Source: Planktosalinus sp963975935 (GTDB taxonomy: Bacteria; Bacteroidota; Bacteroidia; Flavobacteriales; Flavobacteriaceae). From it: 64,000 nt of DNA. The stretch lies in contig CAXBIQ010000009.1 of NCBI GenBank assembly GCA_963975935.1, forward strand, positions 1 to 64,000, written 5' to 3'. A program made the position numbers and the translations under genes. Below the pieces are notes generated by a model. The model made no database searches and had not been told where the DNA came from. It saw nothing but the letters and a program-made list of their open reading frames with translations. Shown here piece after piece: positions 54,210 through 63,777 of this stretch (its first letter is position 1; every line of letters starts with the position of its first letter).

Positions 54210-54626
54210 TTACTTTCTATGTTGCCTTTGTGTAAACCACCACACGGCAGCCTGAAGGAAAGCTGTAAGGGCAAAGAGGACAGCGATATCAAGCAAAGCC
54301 GCAAAAAAACTTGCTGTATAGCTGTCTGAAAAAGGAGAAGGGCTGCCGGTTAGCCCTGTGGCTTTGCTATGGTAATACCCATAAATAATACATGCAATAA
54401 CAATATAACCATAGGTGCTTTTGAAAAAGCGATAGTGGCGCTTCGTCCACTTGAGCCATACGGCTACCGCTGCCCAAATAAACCATACCATCCAGATACT
54501 GATGCGGTAGTTTTGCAGCGATTCAACGACCATGTGCGGGTCACTGCCGGCCCATTGCAGTTGGAAAACGTGCCAAATAGGGTAGCAAAGGGTGAGAATA
54601 AGGAAAGGAATGCTGCGAGCTGCCAT
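54210..54626 (-). CDS. Four-helix membrane protein, unknown function
   Basis: 138 aa. Four hydrophobic segments (about 5-20, 43-60, 73-88, 108-130), Trp-rich, basic C-terminus (TQRQHRK). No family recognised. Stands alone on the minus strand, diverging from the DUF421 gene. Confidence 0.6.
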   Translation of the reverse strand: MAARSIPFLILTLCYPIWHVFQLQWAGSDPHMVVESLQNYRISIWMVWFIWAAVAVWLKWTKRHYRFFKSTYGYIVIACIIYGYYHSKATGLTGSPSPFSDSYTASFFAALLDIAVLFALTAFLQAAVWWFTQRQHRK

Positions 54627-54805
54627 TGTTTTATTATGTTTTTAAAATACAACTATTTATGAAATATCGTAAGCATACTATTAAGGAAGTGCTAAATGTA
54701 ATTGCCATACATTCTGTTATTCCAAAAAAACTGTATCTTTTAAGAGTGAACGGGAATACATACCCGCAATTAAACAGCTCTTATTTTAATTAAAACTTTT
54801 CTATT

Positions 54806-55321
54806 ATGGAACTCATCTTTGATTTTTCATATTCATCCCTTTTAAAAGTGGCTGTATGTGCCACGGGAATTTATCTAGCTGTAATCCTTTTTACCCGCAT
54901 CGCCGGAAAGCGCAGTTTTTCTAAAATGTCCAGTTTTGATTTTGCCATGACGGTAGCCATTGGTTCCATCATTGCGACAACTGTGCTCACCTCATCCGTT
55001 AGTCTTATTGAAGGTACAGCAGGACTTGCCATGGTCTATATGTTGCAAATCTTTGCGGCTTTGATGCGGCGATTTTCCTTTTTTCGCAGAGCCATAGACA
55101 ACTCACCTATGTTGCTTATGGATGGTGATACCATACTGGAAGAAAACCTCAGAAAAGCCCGCGTAACAAAAGGGGACTTGCGGTCGAAACTACGGGAAGC
55201 AAATGTTTTGCATCGTTCTCAAATTAAAGCAGTGGTCTTTGAAACCACAGGAAATATATCAGTACTGCACGGTGAAGGCCAGGAAGTAGAAGAATGGTTG
55301 TTAAAGGAGGTTTCCCGCTAA
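54806..55321 (+). CDS. DUF421 (YetF-like) membrane protein
   Basis: 171 aa. Three N-terminal helices (GIYLAVILFTRIAGKRSFSK is the hallmark, then DFAMTVAIGSIIATTVLTS) and a cytoplasmic DUF421 domain (PMLLMDGDTILEENLRKARV, EANVLHRSQIKAVVFETTGN). Family role is unclear; Bacillus YetF homologues affect spore germination. Monocistronic. Confidence 0.88.
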   Translation: MELIFDFSYSSLLKVAVCATGIYLAVILFTRIAGKRSFSKMSSFDFAMTVAIGSIIATTVLTSSVSLIEGTAGLAMVYMLQIFAALMRRFSFFRRAIDNSPMLLMDGDTILEENLRKARVTKGDLRSKLREANVLHRSQIKAVVFETTGNISVLHGEGQEVEEWLLKEVSR

Positions 55322-55567
55322 GCTATATAGGTTTGTGATATACAGGAAGGGTTAGTATTGTCATACGTTATGCGTTTGTGAAAACTTATTCAAGTGATAC
55401 CGTTGTGTGGTTCGTTAAGCGCTGTATAATTCAGCATTTAGCTCATTACAGAGTTGCCGGTAAAATTGAAAATTTGGACTGTTTTTGAGTTAAATTCTTT
55501 GAAATCAGAAAATTAATAGTTAATTTTCGTGATAGAACATAGTTGAAAATGGACTAAAACTGTGCAT

Positions 55568-56182
55568 ATGAAAACAACCCTCCCTTCCATCATTTTGGCC
55601 TTATTACTATTCACGGCCTGTGGTAATTCCGAAAAAAAAGATGATAAAACTACTTCAGAAGAAGAAAAAACAGAAGCTGTTGAGACTTCCAAAGAAAATG
55701 AGATCAACCTGAAACAGAACGGTGATTACACCCGCCTCTATTCGCCGGGTGATCAATGCAAACTTACTACAGCACAACTGGCCGAGGCTCTGGGCTATGA
55801 AGAAAACAGTATAGAGGAACAAAGTAATTATGAAGGGTATTGCAGATATGATGTTGCCCATCCTAGTGGGGTTACGGTCAATTATGGGATTAGCCTTGAA
55901 AAATGGCCTAAGGATATTGTAAGTGACGCAATTAAATCAGGGCTAGAAAGTGAAATGGTTGACATTCAAATAAGTGAATCCGGTGATACATATATCAAAA
56001 GACATCCTGCACAAGGCTTTCTGTTATTGCTGAATCCCAACTATGCAAACCCTGTAAAAATAAGTTTCAATTACATGAATACCGGCACTCCACTAACCGA
56101 TTCACAAAAAGAAGAGCGAAAGCAAAACACCTATAAAATAGCCAATTATCTCATTAACACATCCAAAAACCAGCCCCTATGA
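55568..56182 (+). CDS. Lipoprotein, first gene of five-gene envelope operon
   Basis: 204 aa from ATG 55568 (a GTG six bases upstream is weaker). Lipobox LFTAC|G at Cys18, then a Glu/Lys-rich linker and a globular domain (LTTAQLAEALGYEENSIEEQ, YCRYDVAHPSGVTVNYGISL). The conserved layout recalls small DUF-type lipoproteins with a YCxYD strand. The stop overlaps the next ATG by four bases (ATGA). Function unknown. Confidence 0.75.
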   Translation: MKTTLPSIILALLLFTACGNSEKKDDKTTSEEEKTEAVETSKENEINLKQNGDYTRLYSPGDQCKLTTAQLAEALGYEENSIEEQSNYEGYCRYDVAHPSGVTVNYGISLEKWPKDIVSDAIKSGLESEMVDIQISESGDTYIKRHPAQGFLLLLNPNYANPVKISFNYMNTGTPLTDSQKEERKQNTYKIANYLINTSKNQPL

Positions 56183-57525
56183 AATCATTAAAAACCCTAC
56201 TCTTTCCGGTGTTCCTGCTTGCAGGTGTTATATGCATCCAGGCCCAACCCTATTCGCTTGACGACAGGCTAAAACCTACAGAACTCAAACTCCAGGATGA
56301 TAAGAGAAAAGGGCACGAGGGCGAGAAATTCCTTGCCACGCTAAGTACAGTCGATTCTACCAAAAGCTATTATGTAAAAGGCCATGATATGTTCCAGTTT
56401 GTGGATGTTATTGTAAAAGGTTTTGGCAATGAAAACCCACTGGAAGCCTCGCTGGTGTATGACAACTGGGAGGATGTAGTTGAAAAACAATCCACCCGCT
56501 CTGCCAAAGACGGGATTATCCACTTCAAACTTAGGGCATACGGTTCCTTTGGATTAAAAATAGACTCCCCTTCCGGGGAAACCATCAATTACACCATTAT
56601 GGTGCGCGCAAGTCCACAGCAAAAAACCTATCTCGGCAGCCCTTTTACCAAAATAAAAGAAAGTGAATTAAAAGCCGAAACTACAGCTGGGAACACGACC
56701 GGCAGTGGGGGCGGAAGTAATACCGTTCTCTACATTGTTTTGGGTATTGCCCTTTTGGTCATTGGGTTGCTGGCAGGAAAATTGCTGGGTAGAAAATCGA
56801 CTGCTGTGATTGTGCTGCTGCTGAGTTTACCGTTGCAAACTCCTGCACAAAATACTGCCACCCCCGGCTTCTTCCATCAGGATCGTTATTACAACGGAGA
56901 AGATATGGACAACGGTAAATTTGAAGATGATTTGCGCAACGAAATGCGAGACGGCTATAATCCAAAAAAGGACCTGGACAAGCTCAATGATAGACTGAAA
57001 AGTGTCAAAGAGTTTTTAGACAATGCCACAAACCTGTATAATAGTTATACCGGCCTGGGAAGGTGCATGAACTCCACACCGCCACCCGGCGAGCCGCGCA
57101 TCCCGTCGTTTTGTGATATACCCGTTACCGATGCCGGTTTTGATGACGAAAACAGTTGTGCCGGATGTTTCTTGGAAGCACGTCAAGATTTTAACGAAGT
57201 GCGTTATCTCTTTGAGCAATTGGCCACCATATACAGATGCACCAAGAATTTCTCAAATGCAGCGCTCTCCTTTGGTGATAATGTTGCGGGAGTTCATAGT
57301 GTAGCCGGTTTAACGTGGCAGGCTGAACGCCGAAAAATAGAAGCATCAATCACCGAACTGGAAAATGCTTACGACAACAAATATGGCGAACTTTTACAAA
57401 GCCTTTCAGACTCCATGTTAAAACTCAGTGAATGTGAGGCTCGTTATGGTGTAGAAGACTGGTTTGACCGTTTTGGTTATATGTATTTTGAATTCATAAG
57501 AGATAAATACCAGCGAAAAGATTGA
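56179..57525 (+). CDS. Envelope protein with central transmembrane helix and Cys-rich periplasmic half
   Basis: 448 aa. A signal peptide (cleavage near CIQAQ) precedes a beta-rich domain (about 25-150), a Gly/Ser linker (TTGSGGGSN), a transmembrane helix (about 178-198: VLYIVLGIALLVIGLLAG), a second hydrophobic segment (about 205-222), then a helical region with paired Cys (GRCMNSTPP, SFCDIP, CAGCFLEA). The second hydrophobic stretch ends in PAQN like a signal peptide, so this may be an ancestral fusion of two exported proteins. No known family. Coupled to the lipoprotein gene by ATGA. Confidence 0.65.
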   Translation: MKSLKTLLFPVFLLAGVICIQAQPYSLDDRLKPTELKLQDDKRKGHEGEKFLATLSTVDSTKSYYVKGHDMFQFVDVIVKGFGNENPLEASLVYDNWEDVVEKQSTRSAKDGIIHFKLRAYGSFGLKIDSPSGETINYTIMVRASPQQKTYLGSPFTKIKESELKAETTAGNTTGSGGGSNTVLYIVLGIALLVIGLLAGKLLGRKSTAVIVLLLSLPLQTPAQNTATPGFFHQDRYYNGEDMDNGKFEDDLRNEMRDGYNPKKDLDKLNDRLKSVKEFLDNATNLYNSYTGLGRCMNSTPPPGEPRIPSFCDIPVTDAGFDDENSCAGCFLEARQDFNEVRYLFEQLATIYRCTKNFSNAALSFGDNVAGVHSVAGLTWQAERRKIEASITELENAYDNKYGELLQSLSDSMLKLSECEARYGVEDWFDRFGYMYFEFIRDKYQRKD

Positions 57526-57529
57526 TGTT

Positions 57530-57934
57530 ATGCAAAACCTAAAAAATATTTTGCTATTCTCTGTTTGCCTAACGCTGTTGACAGGGTGTAAAACAACTTC
57601 CACAGCCCCTGTAATTTCTCCTGTAAATCAAAACATTATTGGTTCCTGGGAAGGTTGCGATGGCCGTGTAATAACCTTCACTGAAGAAGAAAATGGTGAA
57701 ATAACTGGGCGTTATACAAAGCTGGGCGAACTCGATAAATACAAGTTTACCCTAAATGAAGTAGGGTATCGGCTTACACAACAAAGCCCCGGTAACTATA
57801 CCGGAACGGTAAAATGGCAGGACATTTCCGGTAACGAAACCTGGAAAGAAGTAGAGGTAATCATTGAAAATGATATATATAGAGATAATAGTTCAGACAG
57901 TTGCAGCCAGGAAATAAAACGTATAAAGTCATGA
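57530..57934 (+). CDS. Small lipoprotein of the envelope operon
   Basis: 134 aa. Lipobox LLTGC|K at Cys20, then a beta-sandwich-like domain (GSWEGCDGRVITFTEEENGE, GRYTKLGELDKYKF) similar to lipocalin-like envelope proteins. Four bases after the preceding gene; ATGA overlap with the next. Function unknown. Confidence 0.7.
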   Translation: MQNLKNILLFSVCLTLLTGCKTTSTAPVISPVNQNIIGSWEGCDGRVITFTEEENGEITGRYTKLGELDKYKFTLNEVGYRLTQQSPGNYTGTVKWQDISGNETWKEVEVIIENDIYRDNSSDSCSQEIKRIKS

Positions 57935-58431
57935 TAAAAACACTTACCTTTAATTCAATCAAAAAATCAATATTTCTGCTATTTGCTGTTGCTATTGCTA
58001 TGGTTTGTGGTTGTGCCGACAAAAAGAGTACCGATGATCCATCTGCCTTTGCCGAATCGATTGGGATGGTAGGCTCCCCACAGGGTGAAGTTTGGATTAA
58101 AAAACAGGACAGCACCCTTGATACCATCGCTGCACCGGGTACCGCCAATAGCGTTTTTGAAACGGCCGAGCTCTCACCCAATAAAAAATTTGTGCTGCTT
58201 ACCGCGCCGCTCGGTGACGGTGGTGAGGCATGGGTGTATAACGTTAAGGACGGAAAGCTCCATGAAATAGACGGTGGCTTCGGTTTGGGTGATATGGGTT
58301 GGATGGAAGACAATCGCATCATGTTACACCAAGGTTGCGTGATGGCTGTCTACTGCCTAAAACTGGAATCGGTAAACAATACTACACCCTGGGTTTTGGA
58401 AATAACTGAAGATTTAGGGAAGAACGGTTAA
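57931..58431 (+). CDS. Lipoprotein-type exported protein of the envelope operon
   Basis: 166 aa from ATG 57931, which overlaps the previous stop as ATGA; an in-frame start at 57901 would extend into the previous gene. Lipobox VCGC|A, then a beta-propeller-like segment (MVGSPQGEVWIKKQDSTLDT, LSPNKKFVLLTAPLGDGGEA, DMGWMEDNRIML) typical of WD40/TolB-like blades. Function unknown. Confidence 0.68.
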   Translation: MIKTLTFNSIKKSIFLLFAVAIAMVCGCADKKSTDDPSAFAESIGMVGSPQGEVWIKKQDSTLDTIAAPGTANSVFETAELSPNKKFVLLTAPLGDGGEAWVYNVKDGKLHEIDGGFGLGDMGWMEDNRIMLHQGCVMAVYCLKLESVNNTTPWVLEITEDLGKNG

Positions 58432-58438
58432 GGTAAAA

Positions 58439-60133
58439 ATGATGAAACATATTTTATACATATTAATCATATTACTGGTTTTCGCAATTTCTTGTAAAAA
58501 TCAAGATAAAAACGGGACTGAAACTAATACCGAACTGGAAGAGGTTTCAGAAATCGAAGCAACGATGGAAATGACAGAAGAAACAACTCCCGAGGACAAA
58601 TCTACGTCTTCAGAAGATTACAGTCTATTGGTATTATCTCAAATGGCAGGCAATATCTCAATTGATAAATCTGAGTTACCTCAATCCAATCTTGATTCCC
58701 TAAAATCCTTAGTAAACCAACACCCCGTATTGGAATCTAACGGTAGCATCATCATTACAGACAAAACGGTTGATGTTGACTTTTCTAAACTCGTTACCAC
58801 CCTTTCTAATTTTGATGAGGATGCCCTCAATACAATTAATCTCATTTTACCAACTAAAAGTAGTGTAGCTCCTGGAAAATCCAAAAATCCATTTAGAGGC
58901 ACTTTTATTGAAGAGAACCTTACCGGATATTCCTTTTACAGTACTGCAAAAAACAGTGAATTGTATAAAAAACTGGAACAAGCCTCGCCTGAAGAAGCAG
59001 AACAGATTTTGGCCGAACACTACGGCATCAAGCCCGACGAAGTTCAATTATTGAAAAGCATTGAAAAACAACCGGGAATTAACAATGAAAAACAAGCCAG
59101 AAAACTATCAAAACCTGAATACAATGTGGCTGTAGAAACGGCATTGACCAATCCCAATACTTCCAAAAAGTTTAAAGATTTGGTAAATAGGCAAAAAGTA
59201 AAGCAAAAACTGAACGCAGAAAGTTTTATAAGAAATTCATCTAAGGCCAGAAAGGCTTTTTATGAGCTCAATCCCGGATGGCACGGTGAGGGCGATGAAG
59301 AAATTGGAAACACCTATATAGATTCCAGAAACAAAATGATCTATTTACCACTGGGTGAGTTGTCGTTTGCAGATGCAGTTATCGAGCATAACCCGGGCAA
59401 CGGGGGGCTTTATCCGAAAGGGGCATTGCACGAACCCGACCTTTTGGAAGATCCAGGTGCTGCAAGTCCTTTAATGTGCAACATTGGTTTACGAGGTGTG
59501 TTGACATTGCAGTTTACTAACAATGCCATTACCGATGTAAACGGTCCTGATTTATATGTGTTTGAAATTGGTGCCATTGAACCCACCATACTTGAAATAT
59601 CAAAAGACGGTAACAATTGGCTGGAAGTTGGAAAAATTGAAGGGGGGACTGCCATGGTTGATATTAAAGAATTTGTAAAACCAAGTGAAACGTTTACCTA
59701 TATACGTCTGACCGACCTGAATACCCAAAGCGACGTCCCCGGTGCCGATATAGATGCTGTGGCTGCCATTGGTGGTGCCCTGAGATTGAATTTAGACAGT
59801 TCTGTACTGTTTGAATTCGGCAAATATGAACTCAAACCCGAAGCCGAAGCTGCACTCAACGAACTGATTCTACAAATAGAAGAAATGGGCAAAGGCACCA
59901 TTGTGGTAGAAGGCCATACCGATAATGTGGGCAGTGTTTCGGCAAATAAAGAACTTTCAGAAAAACGAGCCAAAAGCGTAAGTACTTTGCTGGAAGCTTT
60001 GATGAAAGACAGTGCCAAAAATTTTACATGGCAAATAAAGGGATATGGCGACAGCCAGCCCTTAGTTCCAAACAACAGTGATGAAAACCGGCAAAAAAAC
60101 CGCCGGGTAGAGCTGTTGGTGTTACCTCAGTAA
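58439..60133 (+). CDS. OmpA-domain lipoprotein
   Basis: 564 aa. Lipobox AISC|K, a Glu/Thr-rich linker, a helical region (about 60-280), a discoidin-like beta domain (about 290-450: GPDLYVFEIGAIEPTILEIS, PGADIDAVAAIGG), and a C-terminal OmpA peptidoglycan-binding domain (VLFEFGKYELKPEAEAALNE, VEGHTDNVGSVSANKELSEK, ENRQKNRRVELLV). Tethers the outer membrane to peptidoglycan. Seven bases after the previous gene; last of the five. The helical-discoidin part is not a familiar combination. Confidence 0.82.
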   Translation: MMKHILYILIILLVFAISCKNQDKNGTETNTELEEVSEIEATMEMTEETTPEDKSTSSEDYSLLVLSQMAGNISIDKSELPQSNLDSLKSLVNQHPVLESNGSIIITDKTVDVDFSKLVTTLSNFDEDALNTINLILPTKSSVAPGKSKNPFRGTFIEENLTGYSFYSTAKNSELYKKLEQASPEEAEQILAEHYGIKPDEVQLLKSIEKQPGINNEKQARKLSKPEYNVAVETALTNPNTSKKFKDLVNRQKVKQKLNAESFIRNSSKARKAFYELNPGWHGEGDEEIGNTYIDSRNKMIYLPLGELSFADAVIEHNPGNGGLYPKGALHEPDLLEDPGAASPLMCNIGLRGVLTLQFTNNAITDVNGPDLYVFEIGAIEPTILEISKDGNNWLEVGKIEGGTAMVDIKEFVKPSETFTYIRLTDLNTQSDVPGADIDAVAAIGGALRLNLDSSVLFEFGKYELKPEAEAALNELILQIEEMGKGTIVVEGHTDNVGSVSANKELSEKRAKSVSTLLEALMKDSAKNFTWQIKGYGDSQPLVPNNSDENRQKNRRVELLVLPQ

Positions 60134-60189
60134 CAAAAGTGAAAACGGAGCGTTCTACTTCTCAATAATTCTAAAACTACTAACAAACA

Positions 60190-60376
60190 ATGAAAACACT
60201 ATTCACAATAGCCTACACTATTGGCAATAACAGTAGACTTTGATGTTGTTTGACACATTAATCACGTTTTTAATTTACCGATTGCAGATAGCATTGATAC
60301 TATATTTGGTGATCGTGGTGTAAGAAGGGGCAAAGGCATTCATGCTCATTTTTTGACCCAAACGGGTCACCATTGA
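60190..60376 (+). pseudogene. Broken gene remnant, possibly of an M23 peptidase
   Basis: ATG at 60190 opens a signal-peptide-like start (MKTLFTIAYTI) ending in a stop after 17 codons. From 60254 a fragment in another frame reads INHVFNLPIADSIDTIFGD, RGVRRGKGIHAHF, which resembles the FGD...RRHKGIDIFA part of M23 endopeptidases before stopping at 60376. The match is short and tentative. Confidence 0.28.
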
Positions 60377-60936
60377 GCATTCAAACCCAATTTCTTCCGA
60401 AGTTATGCTACTGTTATACTTTGCTTCGCCGGGCAATACTATTTTTTTTAAATCAAAAAAATGAAAAGATAATTTTGAAAATCATTAAGATATGTAATCT
60501 TATTCATAAGTTCTGTAAGGTATATTGTGAAATTAGTTATCATCTTTGTAGAAGTAATAAAGCACAGATGTTTTTATATAATTATGGAAATAAGAGCAGT
60601 GAATTTTTTAAAAATAAAAGTGACTGGGATAAGCAATTAAAAGCTTAATAGAAAATTATCCTATTCATACAGTTTACTATATAAAAATCTGAAGTCGGTA
60701 AAGAAACAGTTTTGTTTAACAGACTTAATACAGATTAGGCTAAAATCGAAATGAAATTATTGGAATTTTGAAAACCAATCAAGAAACGATTTAAAAATAC
60801 TCTGAAATTAAAAGGGAGTTCTTGGGGAGAAGGCTCCCTTTTTTTATTTAATCTATCTGGCAAAGGCGCAGTTATGTACATCTGCAATATAGATTGCTCT
60901 ATATCATATTTACTCCTTGTCCTTCGCTAGAAAAAA
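60377..60936. other. Gene-poor spacer
   Basis: AT-rich; one frame of 91 codons (60373-60648) has no gene-like character. A terminator ends the stretch at 60811-60845 although no convincing upstream gene precedes it, so a decayed gene or small RNA may lie here. Confidence 0.35.
60811..60845 (+). terminator. Rho-independent terminator without an obvious gene
   Basis: AAAGGGAG / CTCCCTTT stem with a 15-base loop followed by a T run. Confidence 0.75.
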
Positions 60937-61131
60937 TCAGGCTTCGTCTTTTGTGGTTCGCACCAGACTGATACCGGAAATAAAGAAAAGCAGCCCGAGT
61001 GCTCCGTAAATGATGAGTGATTTGAGGTTGTCTGTAAGGCTACCCGAATTAACAAACAAAACGGCGGCATAAATTAAAGCACCAATACCCAATATGGTAA
61101 GCACCGCGCCAAAAATTCTTTTAAGGTTCAT
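60937..61131 (-). CDS. Two-helix small membrane protein
   Basis: 64 aa from ATG at 61131 (MNLKRIFGAVLTILGIGALI). Two hydrophobic helices (8-28 and 38-58), short basic loops, resembling small Bacteroidota membrane proteins of unknown role. A longer frame to 61260 adds non-membrane sequence without support. Confidence 0.65.
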   Translation of the reverse strand: MNLKRIFGAVLTILGIGALIYAAVLFVNSGSLTDNLKSLIIYGALGLLFFISGISLVRTTKDEA

Positions 61132-61360
61132 AGATGAAAGGTTTTTTGCAAAAGTTAAATTAAAATATTGTTTTTCCGGAGCCCTTGGTAGTAATGGGGT
61201 GACGAAATAACGATAAAATACCACAAAAAGCTCATACTCCTTGTTATTTTGGCGTAACATTGGCTATTTAAGGGGGTTATTAAAAGTTTGACACTAGAGG
61301 ATATAGTCTTTTTATTTTCTCTATTTTTATTTTAAAAACGGGTTATCTGTTTGTACTGTC

Positions 61361-63028
61361 TTAAAACAATCCTGATATATTCCCCTCATCATCAATATCA
61401 ATATTTTCTGAAGCAGGATGTGCCGGCAACCCGGGCATGCGCATCATATCCCCGGTTATGGGAATTAAAAACCCTGCTCCCGCAGCGATCTCGATTTCCC
61501 TTACCGTAATGGTAAACCCTGTGGGCCTTCCCAACAAATTGGGATTGTCTGATAAGGATTTTTGGGTTTTTGCAATACAAATGGGAAGGTGGTCGAGACC
61601 TAGATTGGCAATTTTCTTTAAATCACGTGTTGCCTGTGAGGTATACTCAACGTTTTCTGCACCATAAATTTGGCTTACAATGGTTTCAATTTTTGACTGT
61701 ACAGGTGTTTCCCACTGGTAAAGAGGAGTGAAGCTTGATGAACCTTCTTCAACAGCTGCAACTACTGCATGTGCTAAATCAAGGGCACCTGCCCCGCCTT
61801 TAGACCAGACATCTGCCAGTGCTACACGCACTCCTTTTGATGTTGCAAAGGCTTTGATGGCTTCAATTTCTTCATCACTGTCTGTAATAAATTTATTGAT
61901 GGCTATTACCGGTGTCAATTGAAACTGCAGGATGTTTTCAAGATGTTTCTCAAGGTTGGGCAAGCCTTTTTTAAGGGCTTCCACATTGGGTGTCTTTAAA
62001 TCGTCAAGGGATGCACCGCCATGGTATTTCAAAGCCCTGATGGTTGCCGTGAGCACCACTGCTTTTGGCTTTAAACCGGCACTTTGACATTTGATGTCCA
62101 GAAACTTTTCAGCTCCCAGATCTGCACCAAAGCCGGCTTCGGTAATGGTATAGTCAGACAGGCTCATGCCCATTTGTGTGGCGATTACCGTGTTTGTGCC
62201 CTGAGCAATATTGGCAAAGGGTCCGCCGTGAATAATGGCCGGGTTCCCCTCCAGTGTCTGTACGAGGTTCGGTTTTATGGCGTCTTTAAGCAGCACGGCC
62301 ATAGCGCCTTCAGCTTTAAGGTCACGGGCAAAGATGGGTTTCTTGTCAAAGGTGTAGCCAATAAATATATTGCCCATGCGCTTTTTTAAGTCGGTCAAAT
62401 TGTTTGACAGGCAGAGAATGGCCATAATTTCTGAAGCTGCGGTAATATCAAAACCAGACTCCCGGGGAACTCCTGAACCGGTGCCGCCCAGACCGACAAT
62501 AATGTTTCGCAAGGCGCGGTCATTGACATCCATCACCCGTTTCCAGACAACGGTGCGCGCATCAAGTCCCAAACTGTTTGTTTTGCTTTGAATGTTGTTG
62601 TCGATAATGGCCGAAAGTAAATTGTGTGCCTTCTCAATAGCTGAAAAGTCGCCCGTAAAATGCAGGTTGATATCCTCCATGGGGATTACCTGTGCATAGC
62701 CGCCGCCTGTAGCGCCACCCTTAATTCCAAATACCGGGCCCAGAGAGGGTTCTCTTAATACAACTGTTGTTTTCTTGCCTATTTGGTTCAGCCCCTCGGT
62801 CAGGCCTATGGAGATGGTTGTTTTCCCTTCACCCGCCGGCGTTGGGGATATGGCAGAGACCAGGATGAGGTTGCTTTGTAAAGCTTTAGTAGGATTGATA
62901 AGGCTTAACGGAAGTTTGGCTTTGTGTTTGCCAAACATTTCAATGCTTTCAGGATCTATACCCAGCTTTTTTGCTATTTGGCTTATATGAAGTGGTTTGG
63001 CTTTTCGGGCAATGTCTAAATCGTTCAT
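61361..63028 (-). CDS. fhs: Formate-tetrahydrofolate ligase
   Basis: 555 aa cytosolic one-carbon enzyme forming 10-formyl-THF from formate, THF and ATP. P-loop PTPAGEGKTTISIGLTEG, LREPSLGPVFGIKGGATGGG, and the C-terminal FVVPITGD-like AGFLIPITGDMMRMPGLPAHP. Normal length. On the minus strand CAAAAGTA (63056-63063) reads TACTTTTG, a good -7 element. Confidence 0.97.
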   Translation of the reverse strand: MNDLDIARKAKPLHISQIAKKLGIDPESIEMFGKHKAKLPLSLINPTKALQSNLILVSAISPTPAGEGKTTISIGLTEGLNQIGKKTTVVLREPSLGPVFGIKGGATGGGYAQVIPMEDINLHFTGDFSAIEKAHNLLSAIIDNNIQSKTNSLGLDARTVVWKRVMDVNDRALRNIIVGLGGTGSGVPRESGFDITAASEIMAILCLSNNLTDLKKRMGNIFIGYTFDKKPIFARDLKAEGAMAVLLKDAIKPNLVQTLEGNPAIIHGGPFANIAQGTNTVIATQMGMSLSDYTITEAGFGADLGAEKFLDIKCQSAGLKPKAVVLTATIRALKYHGGASLDDLKTPNVEALKKGLPNLEKHLENILQFQLTPVIAINKFITDSDEEIEAIKAFATSKGVRVALADVWSKGGAGALDLAHAVVAAVEEGSSSFTPLYQWETPVQSKIETIVSQIYGAENVEYTSQATRDLKKIANLGLDHLPICIAKTQKSLSDNPNLLGRPTGFTITVREIEIAAGAGFLIPITGDMMRMPGLPAHPASENIDIDDEGNISGLF

Positions 63029-63055
63029 GGAAACGGTTGTTTCGGGTTATACTCC

Positions 63056-63063
63056 CAAAAGTA
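63056..63063 (-). promoter_or_regulatory. Predicted -7 element of fhs
   Basis: TACTTTTG on the minus strand, about 28 bases before the fhs ATG. No clear -33 partner. Confidence 0.35.
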
Positions 63064-63228
63064 AGCATTCAATAGTTGTTAAGAAATGATAAATGTCAAA
63101 GTCTTAGATGTTAGATTTTAGAGATGAGATAATAGAAGTGAATAATGTGCAGTCGTCTCAAGTCTACCGTCTCACGTCTCACATCTTATTTTAACGCTTC
63201 TTTGTCAAATATTTCTCCTATTAGAAAC

Positions 63229-63236
63229 TATCTTTG
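63229..63236 (+). promoter_or_regulatory. Predicted -7 element of the YkvA-like gene
   Basis: TATCTTTG, with a possible TTTG at 63201-63204 (24-base spacer, longer than usual), 30 bases before the ATG. Confidence 0.35.
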
Positions 63237-63266
63237 TGTAAGAACAATTATTAATACCCCCCTTAT

Positions 63267-63680
63267 ATGGCACCATTTAGCAAAAAAGACGCAGCTTCAG
63301 AACTGGATAAGCGCCAAAAGCGTTTTTCTGAAAAAGACCTTGCGACCGTGGTTTCCAAAGAAGAAACCCTGAAGGATAAATTTACGACGCAGGAACGGCT
63401 CAGGGTGCATTTCAGTGATTTTAAGGTGCTTTTCTCCATGCTGCGGGATTATACAACCCGAAGGTATACTGAGGTGCCCTGGTATATCATATCATCTATT
63501 GGCGCGGCTTTGTTGTATGTGATTTCGCCCATAGACCTTATACCGGACTTTATTCCCTTTATTGGTTATCTGGATGATGCCACCGTGCTGGCATTTTGTT
63601 TAAAGCTGGTTCATAAAGAGATCCTGGTGTATAAAGCCTGGAAAGAAGAAATGCCCTCAAATACAGCTTCTGCCTCATAG
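63267..63680 (+). CDS. YkvA-like (DUF1232) protein
   Basis: 137 aa. The DUF1232 core is clear: VPWYIISSIGAALLYVISP, IDLIPDFIPFIGYLDDATVL. Family proteins have one or two membrane-embedded helices; function unknown. N-terminal 50 residues are charged and helical. Confidence 0.88.
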   Translation: MAPFSKKDAASELDKRQKRFSEKDLATVVSKEETLKDKFTTQERLRVHFSDFKVLFSMLRDYTTRRYTEVPWYIISSIGAALLYVISPIDLIPDFIPFIGYLDDATVLAFCLKLVHKEILVYKAWKEEMPSNTASAS

Positions 63681-63777
63681 TCTTTAACTATTTTTAGGAC
63701 AATTTTAGAAGGATTTTATTACAGTTTCTTTCCCTTTCACTGTACCTTATCGTTTTAACTATAAAAAACGAGACACT

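Noticed and set aside
60373..60648. 91-codon frame after the OmpA operon
   Set aside because: AT-rich Lys/Ile/Asn composition typical of spacer, with no family resemblance.
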